This document shows positions 31,200 to 40,201 of a DNA stretch of 64,000 bases, one piece after another. Under the pieces are notes generated by a model. That model did no database searches. It was not told the origin of the DNA and saw only the letters and a program-made list of their open reading frames with translations. The DNA is taken from the NCBI RefSeq assembly GCF_001426945.1, contig NZ_LMFS01000003.1:31041-95040 (forward strand), written 5' to 3'. Origin of the DNA: Pseudolabrys sp. Root1462 (GTDB lineage: Bacteria > Pseudomonadota > Alphaproteobacteria > Rhizobiales > Xanthobacteraceae). Position 1 is the stretch's first letter. Each line of letters opens with the position of its first letter. The position numbers and the translations under genes were made by a program.

Positions 31200-31228
31200 C
31201 CTATAGCGGCATGCGCCGCCCCGGAAAA
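31200..31228 (-). promoter_or_regulatory. Possible promoter of the 38-residue membrane protein
   Basis: TATAGG at 31200-31205 and TTTTCC at 31223-31228 (read on the minus strand), 17 bases apart. The -10 is good, the -35 poor. Confidence 0.4.
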
Positions 31229-31298
31229 CCCGGGCGGGGTTGCGCGCCAAACGCCATTATGCGATGTCGCCCGCCACAATCCGCCCGGAGTGAGCTTC

Positions 31299-32336
31299 AT
31301 GTCGTTCAAGGAACTGGTGTTTTCCGGCGTCCAGCCGACCGGCAATCTGCACCTCGGCAACTACCTGGGCGCGATCACGAAATTCGTGGCGCTGCAGGAA
31401 ACCCACGACTGCATCTACTGCGTCGTCGACATGCACGCGATCACGGTCTGGCAGGACCCCGCGGAGCTCACCCGCAACACCCGCGAAGTCACCGCGGCCT
31501 TCATCGCCGCCGGCATCGATCCCAAGAAGCACATCGTCTTCAACCAGAGCCAGGTGACGGCGCATGCCGAACTCGCCTGGATCTTCAATTGCGTCGCCCG
31601 CATCGGCTGGCTCAACCGTATGACGCAATTCAAGGAGAAGGCCGGCAAGGATCGCGAAAACGCGTCGGTCGGTCTCTATGTTTATCCGAGCCTGATGGCC
31701 GCCGACATTCTGGCCTATCGCGCCACGCACGTGCCGGTCGGCGAAGACCAGAAGCAGCATCTCGAACTCGCGCGCGACATCGCGCAGAAATTCAACAACG
31801 ACTATGGCGACTCGATCCGCGCGCACGGTTTCGGCGACATGTTCTTCCCGCTGCCGGAGCCGATCATCCAGGGCCCGGCCACACGCGTGATGAGTCTGCG
31901 CGACGGTTCGAAGAAAATGTCCAAGTCGGAGCCATCCGATTACTCGCGCATCAACCTGACCGACGATGCCGATGCCATCGCGCAAAAGATTCGCAAGGCC
32001 AAGACCGATCCAGAACCGCTGCCCAGCGAACTGAAGGGCCTCGAACCGCGCCCGGAAGCCGACAATCTGGTCGGCATCTTCGCAGCGCTCGACAACAAGA
32101 CCAAGGCCGACGTGCTGCGCGATTTCGGCGGCGCACAGTTCTCCGGCTTCAAGTCGGCGCTGGTCGATCTCGCCGTCGCCAAGCTCGGTCCGATCGGCGC
32201 CGAGATGAAAAAGTTGGTGCAGGATTCGGCTTATATCGACGCCGTGCTTGCGGACGGGGCGCAGCGGGCGGCGGCGATCGCCGACCCGAACATGAAAGCC
32301 GTGAAAGACATCGTCGGCTTCGTGCGGCGGAGATAA
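31299..32336 (+). CDS. trpS: Tryptophanyl-tRNA synthetase
   Basis: Charges tRNA-Trp with tryptophan. The 345-residue class I synthetase has the HIGH-type motif as HLGN in [14 protein letters not shown] and the KMSKS motif as [22 protein letters not shown] and the [21 protein letters not shown] block are typical. The ATG at 31299 has GGAG nine bases upstream; longer in-frame readings run through the divergent small gene and are not expected. A stand-alone unit followed by a UspA gene 168 bases later. Confidence 0.97.
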   Translation: MSFKELVFSGVQPTGNLHLGNYLGAITKFVALQETHDCIYCVVDMHAITVWQDPAELTRNTREVTAAFIAAGIDPKKHIVFNQSQVTAHAELAWIFNCVARIGWLNRMTQFKEKAGKDRENASVGLYVYPSLMAADILAYRATHVPVGEDQKQHLELARDIAQKFNNDYGDSIRAHGFGDMFFPLPEPIIQGPATRVMSLRDGSKKMSKSEPSDYSRINLTDDADAIAQKIRKAKTDPEPLPSELKGLEPRPEADNLVGIFAALDNKTKADVLRDFGGAQFSGFKSALVDLAVAKLGPIGAEMKKLVQDSAYIDAVLADGAQRAAAIADPNMKAVKDIVGFVRRR

Positions 32337-32504
32337 CGCTAAACGCGCGAATCAGGACGGGCGCTGCGCAAAATGCAGGCAAAGCGCGAGGCAGGCGAGG
32401 CTTGTCGGCGCCCGCCATGGCATGCCACCATTGGCTGCTTGTGCATCCTTATGTCTGCCGACAATTCACCTGCCGACATCCCGGCCAACGCGTGAGGAGC
32501 CCCG

Positions 32505-32999
32505 ATGCCGAAGAAGCGCCGCAGCAACGAGGCCGGTCACAAACGCAAGTATCTTGTCGTCATCGACGATTCCGAAGAGTGCGATCGCGCCGTGTTCTGG
32601 GCAGCGACGCGCGCAGCGCGCACCAAGTCGCACATCGTTATGCTGCGCGTCATCGATACCAGCGAGCGCAGCCAGCAATGGCTCGGCGTCGCCGACATCA
32701 TGAAGGCCGAGGCGATGGAGGCGGCTAATGCCGCACTCGACAAATACGCTGCGCGCGCCAAGAAGATCACGCATCAGGCACCCGACCGCGTTATCCGCGA
32801 AGGCGCGATTGCCGATGAAATCCTCAAGCTGATCGAAGAGGACGATGACATCGGCATTCTGGTGCTCGCCGCCGCTACCGGCAAGGAAGGGCCGGGCCCG
32901 TTGATTTCCAATCTGCCGAAAACTGCCGGCACATTCCCCATTCCGGTCGCCATCGTGCCGGGCACGCTGAATGACGAGGAACTGGAGGCGATGGCATAA
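32505..32999 (+). CDS. Universal stress protein (UspA family)
   Basis: 164-residue single Usp domain. The start RKYLVVIDDSEECDRAVFWA matches the first strand-loop-helix of the fold, and the C-terminal nucleotide loop is degenerate: GKEGPGPLISNLPKTAG in place of the G-x2-G-x9-G-S motif of ATP-binding Usps, so it may not bind ATP. GAGGAG about 7 bases before the ATG at 32505. Usp proteins protect cells in stress; the target is unknown. A WYL regulator starts 16 bases after the stop. Confidence 0.9.
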   Translation: MPKKRRSNEAGHKRKYLVVIDDSEECDRAVFWAATRAARTKSHIVMLRVIDTSERSQQWLGVADIMKAEAMEAANAALDKYAARAKKITHQAPDRVIREGAIADEILKLIEEDDDIGILVLAAATGKEGPGPLISNLPKTAGTFPIPVAIVPGTLNDEELEAMA

Positions 33000-33015
33000 G
33001 CCATCGATCGCGCCC

Positions 33016-33696
33016 GTGTCGCGCGCCGTCCGCCTGCTCGATCTGGTCCAGCTGCTTCGCCGCCGCCGTCAACCCGTGCGCGGCCAGGAACTGGCGCGCG
33101 AACTTTCGATCAGCCTGCGCACGCTCTATCGCGACATCGCCAGCCTGCAGGCGCAAGGCGCGCCTATCGATGGCGAACCCGGACTCGGCTACGTGCTGCG
33201 GCCCGGCTTCACGCTACCGCCGCTGATGTTCACCGAGGACGAGGTCGAGGCCTTGATGCTCGGCTCGCACTGGGTGGCCGAGATCGGCGATCCGCGCCTC
33301 GCGCAGGCGGCGATGGACGTCATGGCCAAGGTCGCCGCCGTGTTGCCACCCGATCGCCGCGCGCAGTTCGACTGTCCAAGCCTATTAATCGTGGCGCGCC
33401 GCAACAATCTCACTGCGATGGCGCCTATCCGCGATGCGATCCGTCGTGAGCGCAAGCTGGAGATCGATTATCGCGACGCCGGCAGCGCCGCCACGCACCG
33501 CACGATCTGGCCCTTCGCCGTAGGTTTCTTTGAAGAAGCGCGCATTGTCGTCGCCTGGTGCGAATTGCGTCAGGACTATCGCCATTTTCGCATCGACCGC
33601 ATTGGCAATCTGCTCGAGACCGACGCGCGCTATCCGAAGCGCCGCGCCGTCATGCTGAAGGACTGGCAGAAGCTGATGGGCATTGGCCCGCGGTAG
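33016..33696 (+). CDS. YafY-type transcriptional regulator (HTH_11 plus WYL)
   Basis: 226 residues. The N-terminal winged helix is clear (VRLLDLVQLLRRRRQPVRG, ISLRTLYRDIASLQAQGAPI) and is followed by a WYL-type ligand domain (RKLEIDYRDAGS, RTIWPFAVGFFEEARIVVAW, HFRIDRIGNLLETD). WYL domains bind nucleotides or nucleic acids and regulate the gene. GTG at 33016 is taken as start since it precedes the first helix; an upstream in-frame codon at 32971 lies inside the Usp gene. It likely controls the VOC gene 82 bases downstream, a common pairing for this family. Confidence 0.88.
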   Translation: MSRAVRLLDLVQLLRRRRQPVRGQELARELSISLRTLYRDIASLQAQGAPIDGEPGLGYVLRPGFTLPPLMFTEDEVEALMLGSHWVAEIGDPRLAQAAMDVMAKVAAVLPPDRRAQFDCPSLLIVARRNNLTAMAPIRDAIRRERKLEIDYRDAGSAATHRTIWPFAVGFFEEARIVVAWCELRQDYRHFRIDRIGNLLETDARYPKRRAVMLKDWQKLMGIGPR

Positions 33697-33778
33697 CCCG
33701 GTCGGAATGACGCCACTGCTCCTGACAAAAACTGACAGCGAGCAGTCGTAGGTTGTCCCCATTCAGAGGAGAACCAAC

Positions 33779-34147
33779 ATGCTGCCTTTCGGACTCGTCG
33801 TGCTCTACGTCAGTGACATCGCCGCCAGCACGCATTTCTATCGCGGACTGCTCGGCACCGAGCCGGTCGAATCGTCGGCCAATTTCACCATGTTCCCGAT
33901 GCCGCCGGTCATGCTCGGCCTGTGGAAGCGGGACGAGGTCAAACCGGCTCCGGCCGGCGCGCCGGGCGCCCTGGAACTTGATTTCACCATGGACAGTACC
34001 AAGGCCGTGCTCGACTACCATAGCGAATGGGTCAAACGCGGCCTCAAGATCGCTCAAGAGCCGGTGGAAATGGATTTCGGCCATACCTTCGTGGCGCTCG
34101 ACCCGGACGGCCACCGCCTGCGCGTGCTAGCGCCCAACGCCTCTTGA
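33779..34147 (+). CDS. VOC-family (glyoxalase/bleomycin-resistance fold) protein
   Basis: 122 residues. The beta-alpha-beta-beta-beta pattern starts with LVVLYVSDIAASTHFYRGLLG and ends with FVALDPDGHRLRVLAP, the usual VOC edges. Metal-ligand positions are weakly defined, so it may be a dioxygenase-like, a resistance or a binding protein. AGGAGA about 6 bases before the ATG at 33779 is a good ribosome site. It follows the WYL regulator and may be its target. Confidence 0.88.
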   Translation: MLPFGLVVLYVSDIAASTHFYRGLLGTEPVESSANFTMFPMPPVMLGLWKRDEVKPAPAGAPGALELDFTMDSTKAVLDYHSEWVKRGLKIAQEPVEMDFGHTFVALDPDGHRLRVLAPNAS

Positions 34148-34243
34148 CCGGCGCTAGCGGTCCGGTTGACCCGTTCCGCCAAAACTCCCATGTAAGAGGG
34201 GTCCGCCGGGCCTTGAACCCGGGCGGGATGGGAGATTTGAGCC

Positions 34244-34801
34244 ATGTTCATCCAGACCGAAGCGACGCCGAATCCAGCGACGCTAAAATTCCTGCCGGGC
34301 AAGCCGGTGCTAGAGGCCGGCACGCTCGACATGCCGAGCCGTGAAGCCGCGGCGCAGTCGCCGCTCGCCGAAAAGCTGTTCGACATTCCGAATGTCGGCG
34401 GCGTCTTCTTCGGCGCCGATTTCATCTCGGTGACCAAGAGCGATGGCGACTGGCAGCAGATGAAGCCGGCGATCCTCGGCGCCATTATGGAACACTACAT
34501 GTCCGGCGCGCCAATCGTGAACAACGGCAGCGATGCAAGCGCAGGTGACGACGAATTCTTCGACGCCGCCGACACCGAGACTGTCGCGACGATCAAGGAC
34601 CTGATCGAGACCCGCGTCCGCCCGGCGGTGGCCGGCGACGGCGGCGACATTACCTTCCGCGGCTTCAAGGAAGGCGTCGTCTTCCTGCAGATGAAGGGCG
34701 CGTGTTCGGGTTGCCCATCTTCCACGGCGACGCTGCAGCACGGCATTCAGAACCTGCTCAGGCACTTCGTACCCGAAGTCACGGAAGTCCGGCCGGTCTA
34801 G
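34244..34801 (+). CDS. Nfu-type iron-sulfur scaffold protein
   Basis: 185 residues in two parts: an Nfu N-terminal domain (MFIQTEATPNPATLKFLPG, VGGVFFGADFISVTKSD) and a NifU C-terminal domain with the cluster-binding CxxC in GACSGCPSSTATLQHGI. Such proteins carry a 4Fe-4S cluster bound across a dimer and deliver it to apo-enzymes; MiaB, encoded in this window, is a known type of client in other bacteria. GGGAG lies about 9 bases before the ATG. It is followed by a compound palindrome and then tsaB. Confidence 0.94.
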   Translation: MFIQTEATPNPATLKFLPGKPVLEAGTLDMPSREAAAQSPLAEKLFDIPNVGGVFFGADFISVTKSDGDWQQMKPAILGAIMEHYMSGAPIVNNGSDASAGDDEFFDAADTETVATIKDLIETRVRPAVAGDGGDITFRGFKEGVVFLQMKGACSGCPSSTATLQHGIQNLLRHFVPEVTEVRPV

Positions 34802-34829
34802 GTTCACCGGCGGGTACAAAGCCAACTTT

Positions 34830-34978
34830 CGTCATGGCCGGGCATAGCCCGTCAAAAACGGGCGTCACCGCCCTCTTGTCCCGGCCGTCAACGTCTTTAT
34901 GGGTTATCATAAGGCAAGACGTGGATGCCCGGCACATGGCCGGGCATGGCGCTGCTGGTTCTCGTTGTCCGGGCAAAG
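34830..34978. repeat. Compound dispersed palindrome element upstream of tsaB
   Basis: Nested palindromes: GTCATGGCCGGGCATAGCCCG, then ACGTCTT (34891-34897) with AAGACGT (34916-34922), then ATGCCCGGC-ACAT-GGCCGGGCAT around 34925-34947, then a degenerate arm ending at GTCCGGGC. It ends only 6 bases before tsaB, so it would form the tsaB mRNA leader if transcription starts upstream. Confidence 0.7.
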
Positions 34979-34984
34979 CTACCC

Positions 34985-35671
34985 ATGCGCCTTCTCGCCA
35001 TCGATACCGCGCTTGAAGCGTGCTCCGTTGCCCTGCTCGACGGCGACACTGTTGCCGCGCAGGAAACGCAGGCCATGGCACGAGGCCATGCCGAGGCGCT
35101 GATGCCGATGCTGGCGCGCCTGCAAGAGAATGCCGCGTTTTACTTCGCCGTCATCGATCGCATTGCTGTCACCGTCGGGCCCGGCAGTTTCACCGGGCTG
35201 CGCGTCGGCATATCGGCGGCGCGCGGCATCGCCCTCGCTACGGCCAAGCCTGTCGTCGGCATCACCACGCTTGAAGCGCTAGCCGCGCCGCTGATTGCCG
35301 GCGACGCGTCATCGCCGGTCGTGTCGGTCATCGACGCCCGTCACAATCATGTCTACCTGCAGGCCTTCGGCACCGACGGCGATGATCTGGTCAGTCCGCG
35401 CGTCGTGTCCCTCGCCGAGGCGATCGAATTGGTTATGCCGCTGCGGCCCCGCCTCGTGGGCAATGGCGCGGCGATGCTCGCGGCGGCCTGGCCGCCCGGC
35501 GAGGCGCCGCCAGCCGGTATCGACCAGCAAGCCGCGCCGATGATCGAATGGGTCGGCCGTCTGGGCCAGCTTGCCGATATCGCCGCGGCACCGCCGAAGC
35601 CGTTCTATCTGCGCGCGCCGGACGCGCAGCCGCCGACTCCCGCGCTCGCGGCGCAAGCGGCACGGCCATGA
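34985..35671 (+). CDS. tsaB: tRNA threonylcarbamoyladenosine biosynthesis protein TsaB
   Basis: Needed with TsaD and TsaE for the t6A37 modification of ANN-decoding tRNAs. The 228-residue ASKHA-fold protein begins MRLLAIDTALEACSVALLDG and has the diagnostic GPGSFTGLRVGISAARGIALA. The ATG at 34985 matches the family start; the frame is open further upstream through the palindrome, but without similarity. It overlaps rimI by 4 bases (ATGA), and rimI, fur and plsC follow with tiny gaps or overlaps, so the four probably share a transcript. Confidence 0.95.
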   Translation: MRLLAIDTALEACSVALLDGDTVAAQETQAMARGHAEALMPMLARLQENAAFYFAVIDRIAVTVGPGSFTGLRVGISAARGIALATAKPVVGITTLEALAAPLIAGDASSPVVSVIDARHNHVYLQAFGTDGDDLVSPRVVSLAEAIELVMPLRPRLVGNGAAMLAAAWPPGEAPPAGIDQQAAPMIEWVGRLGQLADIAAAPPKPFYLRAPDAQPPTPALAAQAARP

Positions 35672-36153
35672 TCGGGCTGCTGCGCCGGTTGATCGGGGGC
35701 GGCGCGCCGCAGATCAGGGCGGCGCATCCGCGCGAAGCCGCTGCCATCGCCAAGCTTCACGGCCGCTCGTTCCACCGCGGCTGGAGCGACGAGGAAGTGG
35801 AGAGCCTGCTGGTCGACCGCTCCGTGCTGGCCCATAGCCTGCGCTTCGGCGGCGTCTTCACCGGCTTTGTCCTGTCGCGCTGTGCCGCCGACGAGGCGGA
35901 AATCCTGTCGATTGTGGTGGACCGCCGCTACCAGGGCCGCGGCTTTGCCCGGCAACTGCTGAACCTGCATCTCGGGCGGCTGGCCGCGCTCGGCATCAAA
36001 GCCCTATTTCTCGAAGTTGACGAGAACAATGCGCCCGCTATCAGGCTTTACCGCGCCGCCGGTTTTCGCGAGGTGGCCCGGCGGCCGAATTATTACCCGC
36101 TGCCCGGCGGGCGGACCGCCGCCGCCTTGGTTTTGCGGCGTGATATCGCGTAA
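35668..36153 (+). CDS. rimI: Ribosomal-protein-S18-alanine N-acetyltransferase RimI-like (GNAT)
   Basis: 161-residue GNAT acetyltransferase. The acetyl-CoA-binding signature is YQGRGFARQLL, preceded by EAEILSIVVDRR, and the C-terminal block is FLEVDENNAPAIRLYRAAGF, the pattern of RimI. It acetylates the N terminus of S18 in enterics; the exact substrate in this group may differ. ATG at 35668 overlaps the tsaB stop, indicating translational coupling; tsaB-rimI adjacency is widely conserved. Confidence 0.92.
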   Translation: MIGLLRRLIGGGAPQIRAAHPREAAAIAKLHGRSFHRGWSDEEVESLLVDRSVLAHSLRFGGVFTGFVLSRCAADEAEILSIVVDRRYQGRGFARQLLNLHLGRLAALGIKALFLEVDENNAPAIRLYRAAGFREVARRPNYYPLPGGRTAAALVLRRDIA

Positions 36154-36165
36154 ACTGCGACGGCA

Positions 36166-36639
36166 ATGACGACAAACAGCAAGCCCAAGATCACTCCGGC
36201 GGCCGACAAGGCAACGCCGCGCCCCAACATCGAGGCGCTCTGCGCGGCCAAAGGCATGCGCATGACCGAGCAGCGCCGCGTCATCGCGCGCGTATTGGCG
36301 GAGGCCGACGACCATCCCGATGTCGAGGAACTGTATCGGCGCTGCGCTAGGGTCGACGACCGCATTTCGATTTCCACCGTCTATCGCACGGTGAAGCTGT
36401 TCGAGGATTCCGGCATCATCGAGCGCCACGATTTCCGCGAAGGTCGCGCCCGTTACGAGACAAGCTCGGACTCGCACCACGATCACCTCATCAATTTGCG
36501 CACCGGCGAGGTCATCGAATTCCAGTCCGAGGAAATCGAACGGTTGCAGGCCGAAGTCGCGCGCAAGCTCGGCTACAGGCTGATCGACCACCGGCTCGAG
36601 CTCTATGCAGTGCCGCTGAAGGACGACAAGAACTCCTGA
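36166..36639 (+). CDS. fur: Fur-family metal-responsive regulator (Fur/Mur)
   Basis: 157 residues. The winged helix is RMTEQRRVIARVLAEADDHP...ISISTVYRTVKLFEDSGII and the metal region is SDSHHDHLINLRTGEVIEF. The two CxxC pairs that bind structural zinc in enteric Fur are absent, as is usual for the alphaproteobacterial Fur/Mur group, where the protein responds mainly to manganese. Iron or manganese specificity cannot be decided from sequence. It lies between rimI and plsC, 12 bases after rimI and overlapping the plsC start. Confidence 0.9.
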   Translation: MTTNSKPKITPAADKATPRPNIEALCAAKGMRMTEQRRVIARVLAEADDHPDVEELYRRCARVDDRISISTVYRTVKLFEDSGIIERHDFREGRARYETSSDSHHDHLINLRTGEVIEFQSEEIERLQAEVARKLGYRLIDHRLELYAVPLKDDKNS

Positions 36640-37439
36640 TGCTGTACTCGTTCTTTATCGCGGTGTTCTTCTTCACGATGACGCCGCTGATCATCGCCAT
36701 CCAGTGGATCATCGGCAAACTGGGCCTGCCCGGTTGGGGCACCGTCGCCTCCGGCTATTACGCCGTGCTGTGCAAACTGCTGCGCTTCAGAATTCGTATC
36801 GTCGGCGAGCCGGTGCGCGACCGCGCCGTCCTGTTCGTGTCCAACCATGTGTCATGGGCGGATATCCTGGTGATCGGCTCGATCGCCCCGATCGCTTTCG
36901 TGTCCAAGGCCGAAGTCGGCAACTGGCCTTTGGTCGGGCCGACCGCCCGCCTGCAGCGCACGGTGTTCGTCGATCGCTCGCGGCGTCAGCAGACCGGCGA
37001 TGCCATCGCCGACATGGTGCAACGGCTGCAATCCGACGTCTCGGTCGTTCTGTTCGCCGAGGGCACATCGAGCGACGGCAACCGTGTGCTGCCGTTTCGT
37101 TCGGCGCTAATCGGTGTCGTGCGCGAGGCCGGCGCGCGCTCGGAGACCGGCATCGTCATCCAGCCGATGTCGATCTGCTATACCGCGATCCACGGCATTC
37201 CGATGGGCCGGCAGCACCGGCCGCTCATCGCCTGGTACGGCGACCTCGATTTCATGCCGCATTTCAAGGCGTTCCTGCGCCGCGGAGTCATCGACGTGAT
37301 CGTCAGCTATGGCGAGCCGATCGCCGCCGACGCCACAACCGACCGCAAGCAGCTGGCACGCCGGCTTGAATCTGCGGTGCGCGGCCTCACCACGTCGACG
37401 CTGAGAGGCCGGCCGCGTCCGCTGCATGCCGGAAGCTGA
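36639..37439 (+). CDS. 1-acyl-sn-glycerol-3-phosphate acyltransferase (PlsC-like)
   Basis: 266-residue membrane-associated acyltransferase. An N-terminal hydrophobic helix (FFIAVFFFTMTPLIIAIQW) precedes the catalytic NHVSWAD (NHx4D motif) and the FAEGTSSDGN (EGT) motif. These are the marks of the family that transfers an acyl chain to lysophosphatidic acid in phospholipid synthesis; acylation of ornithine lipid or another lysolipid is an alternative. The ATG at 36639 shares a base with the fur stop, implying coupled translation. It is convergent with the RES toxin gene 12 bases away. Confidence 0.88.
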   Translation: MLYSFFIAVFFFTMTPLIIAIQWIIGKLGLPGWGTVASGYYAVLCKLLRFRIRIVGEPVRDRAVLFVSNHVSWADILVIGSIAPIAFVSKAEVGNWPLVGPTARLQRTVFVDRSRRQQTGDAIADMVQRLQSDVSVVLFAEGTSSDGNRVLPFRSALIGVVREAGARSETGIVIQPMSICYTAIHGIPMGRQHRPLIAWYGDLDFMPHFKAFLRRGVIDVIVSYGEPIAADATTDRKQLARRLESAVRGLTTSTLRGRPRPLHAGS

Positions 37440-37451
37440 CGCCCGCACGCA

Positions 37452-38192
37452 TCAGGACAGATCGATCCAGACGTCTCGACTGTAATCGAAGTAGCGCCGC
37501 ACCCGCGCGCCGTCCCATTCGTATTGCAAATGGCGCTCCTGCACGGGCAGGCCGACTGTGTCCGGCCAGAACGCGGCGATACACTTTCCGCCAACGTGAC
37601 GCACGCTCGGATAAACGAACCCGTCGCTGCCGGCGTCGTGGCGCTCGACCGCATAGGGCTGACTCTGTGCGTAGCTGAGAGGATCGAGCAGCCGGGCTTT
37701 GACGTCTTCAGGCAGCGCCGCGATGTCTTCGAATGTTCGATCGACCGACCCGACCAACACCCGCATGTCTTCGCGACGCGGCGGATCGCCGGCATCGGCG
37801 GCGAACTGGCTGAAGTGATAGACTGTTTCCGCGATCGCCGTGTCGAGCGCCTCGGCGGCGTAATAGACGCCGAACTTGCCGTTCGAGAAGCGCGAGCCGC
37901 GCCGGTTGATGTGGGTGAACGCCGCCATCACCCATGACGCATTGGTGCCGGCCACACGCCGCTCCGGCGGCACCAGGCTGATTTCGCCGACTTCATCGCG
38001 CAGGCGCGGGTTGGTCAGTTGCTCGAGCTCGATAAGCGCGTCCCAGACGCGTGGATCGTCCGATACGCGTTCGAACAGATCGATTGGCGGGTAGCGCGAC
38101 GCGATGATCCGCCACGCCTGAGGCCAGACGACGTGGCGGGTCGGATGATCGAGACTACTGCGGTCGTCAGGACCAGGGCGATCTTGCGGCAT
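37452..38192 (-). CDS. RES-domain toxin
   Basis: 246 residues. The RES pattern is spread over the protein: an Arg in AWRIIASRYPP, a Glu in ALDTAIAETVYHFS, and a Ser/Tyr region in DPLSYAQSQPYAVE followed by DGFVYPSVRHVGG. RES toxins characterised elsewhere degrade or modify NAD+ (MbcT/Res). ATG at 38192 is preferred, with GAGAG about 8 bases upstream; a TTG at 38216 is possible. It overlaps the antitoxin gene by 26 bases, the usual coupling in this pair type, with antitoxin first. Confidence 0.87.
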   Translation of the reverse strand: MPQDRPGPDDRSSLDHPTRHVVWPQAWRIIASRYPPIDLFERVSDDPRVWDALIELEQLTNPRLRDEVGEISLVPPERRVAGTNASWVMAAFTHINRRGSRFSNGKFGVYYAAEALDTAIAETVYHFSQFAADAGDPPRREDMRVLVGSVDRTFEDIAALPEDVKARLLDPLSYAQSQPYAVERHDAGSDGFVYPSVRHVGGKCIAAFWPDTVGLPVQERHLQYEWDGARVRRYFDYSRDVWIDLS

Positions 38193-38580
38193 CGATGTAC
38201 TCTCTGACAGCCGCAAGGTCGGTGACGTCGCCGGCCGCCATCCGCGTCAGCGGCGCTTGACCTCCGAAGGCGCGGTTGGGCCGGCTGATCCAGGAGTCGG
38301 CGTGTTGCGGGTTGGAATAAACAATTTGAAGCGCCTTCCAGATGCCGGCGACATAACCGATGCGGCGCAGCGTGTCGTTGGACAGGCGGGCAACGCGGCC
38401 ACGCTTCCAGTCGAAGAAGGTGCGCTCCGGCGGCGAGCCGAGAATGGCCCGCGCTGTGGCATTATCGACCGCCCAGCGCTCCATGATGCCGAAGAAGCCC
38501 TGCATCGCGAGGCTTTGCTTCTCATTGCTCGGTCGAATCTCCGGGACGGCCGGTTTTTGCATATTTGCAGTCATATACAT
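38167..38580 (-). CDS. Xre/MbcA/ParS-type antitoxin
   Basis: 137 residues. The central part is helix-turn-helix-like (ILGSPPERTFFDWKRGRVARLSNDTLRRIGYVAGI) and the C terminus is the toxin-binding domain (WISRPNRAFGGQAPLTRMAAGDVTDLAAVREYI) typical of DUF2384-containing RES partners. Start: ATG at 38580 or 38574 is likely, since the promoter at 38600-38628 predicts transcription from about 38593, giving a very short leader; a longer frame from 38670 would lie upstream of that start. It represses its own promoter in known systems. Confidence 0.85.
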   Translation of the reverse strand: MYMTANMQKPAVPEIRPSNEKQSLAMQGFFGIMERWAVDNATARAILGSPPERTFFDWKRGRVARLSNDTLRRIGYVAGIWKALQIVYSNPQHADSWISRPNRAFGGQAPLTRMAAGDVTDLAAVREYIDAARSPWS

Positions 38581-38599
38581 GTTTACTGCGGTTTTGCAT

Positions 38600-38628
38600 A
38601 AAATAACGCCGAAGGCTCGATTTTTCAA
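38600..38628 (-). promoter_or_regulatory. Promoter of the RES/Xre toxin-antitoxin pair, with repeats
   Basis: On the minus strand TTGAAA (38623-38628) and TATTTT (38600-38605) are 17 bases apart. The plus-strand sequences GGTTTTGCATA (38590-38600) and GGTTTTTGCATA (38552-38563) form a near-identical direct repeat; the first overlaps the -10 and predicted start, as an autorepressor site would. Confidence 0.65.
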
Positions 38629-38803
38629 GCCCTTAGGCATTCTCAGATTCGGCTCGCCTTGCACCGGCAAGCCGTCTAAACAAACCTCGTCCGGCCATAA
38701 CGCCGGTCAGGCTTGAAATCCAAATGATTTCAAATATTTGATCGCGAGCGACAAAATCCGACTTGAACCGGCTAGAGTGCCGGCTGCTCGCGAAGACACC
38801 GGC

Positions 38804-40201
38804 ATGAACAGACTGCGCAAGGTCCACGTCAAATCGTTCGGCTGCCAGATGAACGTCTACGATTCCCATCGTATGGCGGACACGCTGGCGCCCGAAGGTT
38901 ACGTCGAGACGCAGCTTCCGGCCGAGGCCGACCTCATCATCCTCAACACCTGCCACATCCGCGAGAAGGCGGTCGACAAGGTGTATTCCGAAATCGGCCG
39001 CATGCGTGAACTCAAGGACGCGGCCGAGATCGAAGGACGCCGCATGCTGATCGCGGTCGCCGGTTGCGTGGCGCAGGCCGAGGGCGAAGAGATCATCCGC
39101 CGCACCGACTCGGTCGATGTCGTGGTCGGCTCACAGAACTATCACAAGCTGCCCGGTCTGATCGCCCGCGCGCTCGACGGCGAAAAGATCGTCGACACCG
39201 AATTCCCGCTCGAGGACAAGTTCGACGCACTGGCGCAGCCATCGCGCGAAGCGATCGCCAAGCGCGGCATTTCGGCATTTGTCACGGTGCAGGAAGGCTG
39301 TGACAAATTCTGCACCTTTTGCGTCGTGCCTTACACGCGCGGCGCTGAAATATCGCGGCCTTCCCCGAAGATCATCGCCGATGTCGAGCGTCTTGCCGCC
39401 AATGGCGTGCGCGAAATCTCTCTGATCGGACAGAATGTCAATGCCTATCACGGCGCCGACGAGAACGGCCGCAGCGTCACGCTCGGCGCGCTGATGCGCC
39501 GCATCGCCAACGTGCCGGGCATCGCCCGGCTGCGCTACATGACAAGCCATCCGCGCGACATGCTGTCGTCCGTGTGCGACAACCTGATTGCCGCGCATGG
39601 CGACCTGCCCGCGCTGATGCCTTACGTGCACCTTCCCGTGCAGGCGGGCTCCGACCGCATTCTCGCGGCGATGAACCGCAAGCACACGCGCCGCGAATAC
39701 ATGACGGCAATCGATCGCCTGCGCGCCGCGCGGCCGGATATCGCCTTCACCTCGGATTTCATCGTCGGCTTCCCGGGCGAAACGGAAGGAGACTTCCGCG
39801 AGACTTTGGCGCTCGCCGAAGACGTGAATTTCGCCACCGCCTACACCTTCATGTACTCGGCCCGCCCCGGCACACCCGCGGCAGCGCTCGAGGACCAGGT
39901 GCCTGAGGCTGAGAAATACGAGCGACTGCAGCGTCTGCAGGAGCTGATTACCCGGCAGTGGCGGGCCTTTAACGCCTCATTTGTCGGCAAAACCATGGAA
40001 ATTCTGGTCGAAAAGCCCGGCAAACTCACTGGGCAACTGGTCGGCCGCTCCCCATATCTGCAGTCTGTTCACGTGATGGCGAAGCCGGAGCTGATCGGAA
40101 CGATCGTGCCGGTGGCCATCACGGACGTGGGCAGCAACACTCTGTTCGGCGAGCTGGCGGAAACCGCCCCCGCACCCGAACTGGTTTCATCAGGGGCTTG
40201 A
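38804..40201 (+). CDS. miaB: tRNA-2-methylthio-N6-dimethylallyladenosine synthase MiaB
   Basis: Radical SAM methylthiotransferase that converts i6A37 to ms2i6A37 in tRNAs reading UNN codons. The N-terminal UPF0004 domain begins [18 protein letters not shown] with cluster cysteines in FGCQMN, NTCHIRE and VAGCVAQ. The radical SAM CxxxCxxC is [10 protein letters not shown]-terminal TRAM domain follows ([19 protein letters not shown]). The ATG at 38804 is preferred to an in-frame codon at 38738. phoH overlaps its end; the run miaB-phoH-ybeY-corC-lnt is a conserved alphaproteobacterial order. Confidence 0.97.
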   Translation: MNRLRKVHVKSFGCQMNVYDSHRMADTLAPEGYVETQLPAEADLIILNTCHIREKAVDKVYSEIGRMRELKDAAEIEGRRMLIAVAGCVAQAEGEEIIRRTDSVDVVVGSQNYHKLPGLIARALDGEKIVDTEFPLEDKFDALAQPSREAIAKRGISAFVTVQEGCDKFCTFCVVPYTRGAEISRPSPKIIADVERLAANGVREISLIGQNVNAYHGADENGRSVTLGALMRRIANVPGIARLRYMTSHPRDMLSSVCDNLIAAHGDLPALMPYVHLPVQAGSDRILAAMNRKHTRREYMTAIDRLRAARPDIAFTSDFIVGFPGETEGDFRETLALAEDVNFATAYTFMYSARPGTPAAALEDQVPEAEKYERLQRLQELITRQWRAFNASFVGKTMEILVEKPGKLTGQLVGRSPYLQSVHVMAKPELIGTIVPVAITDVGSNTLFGELAETAPAPELVSSGA

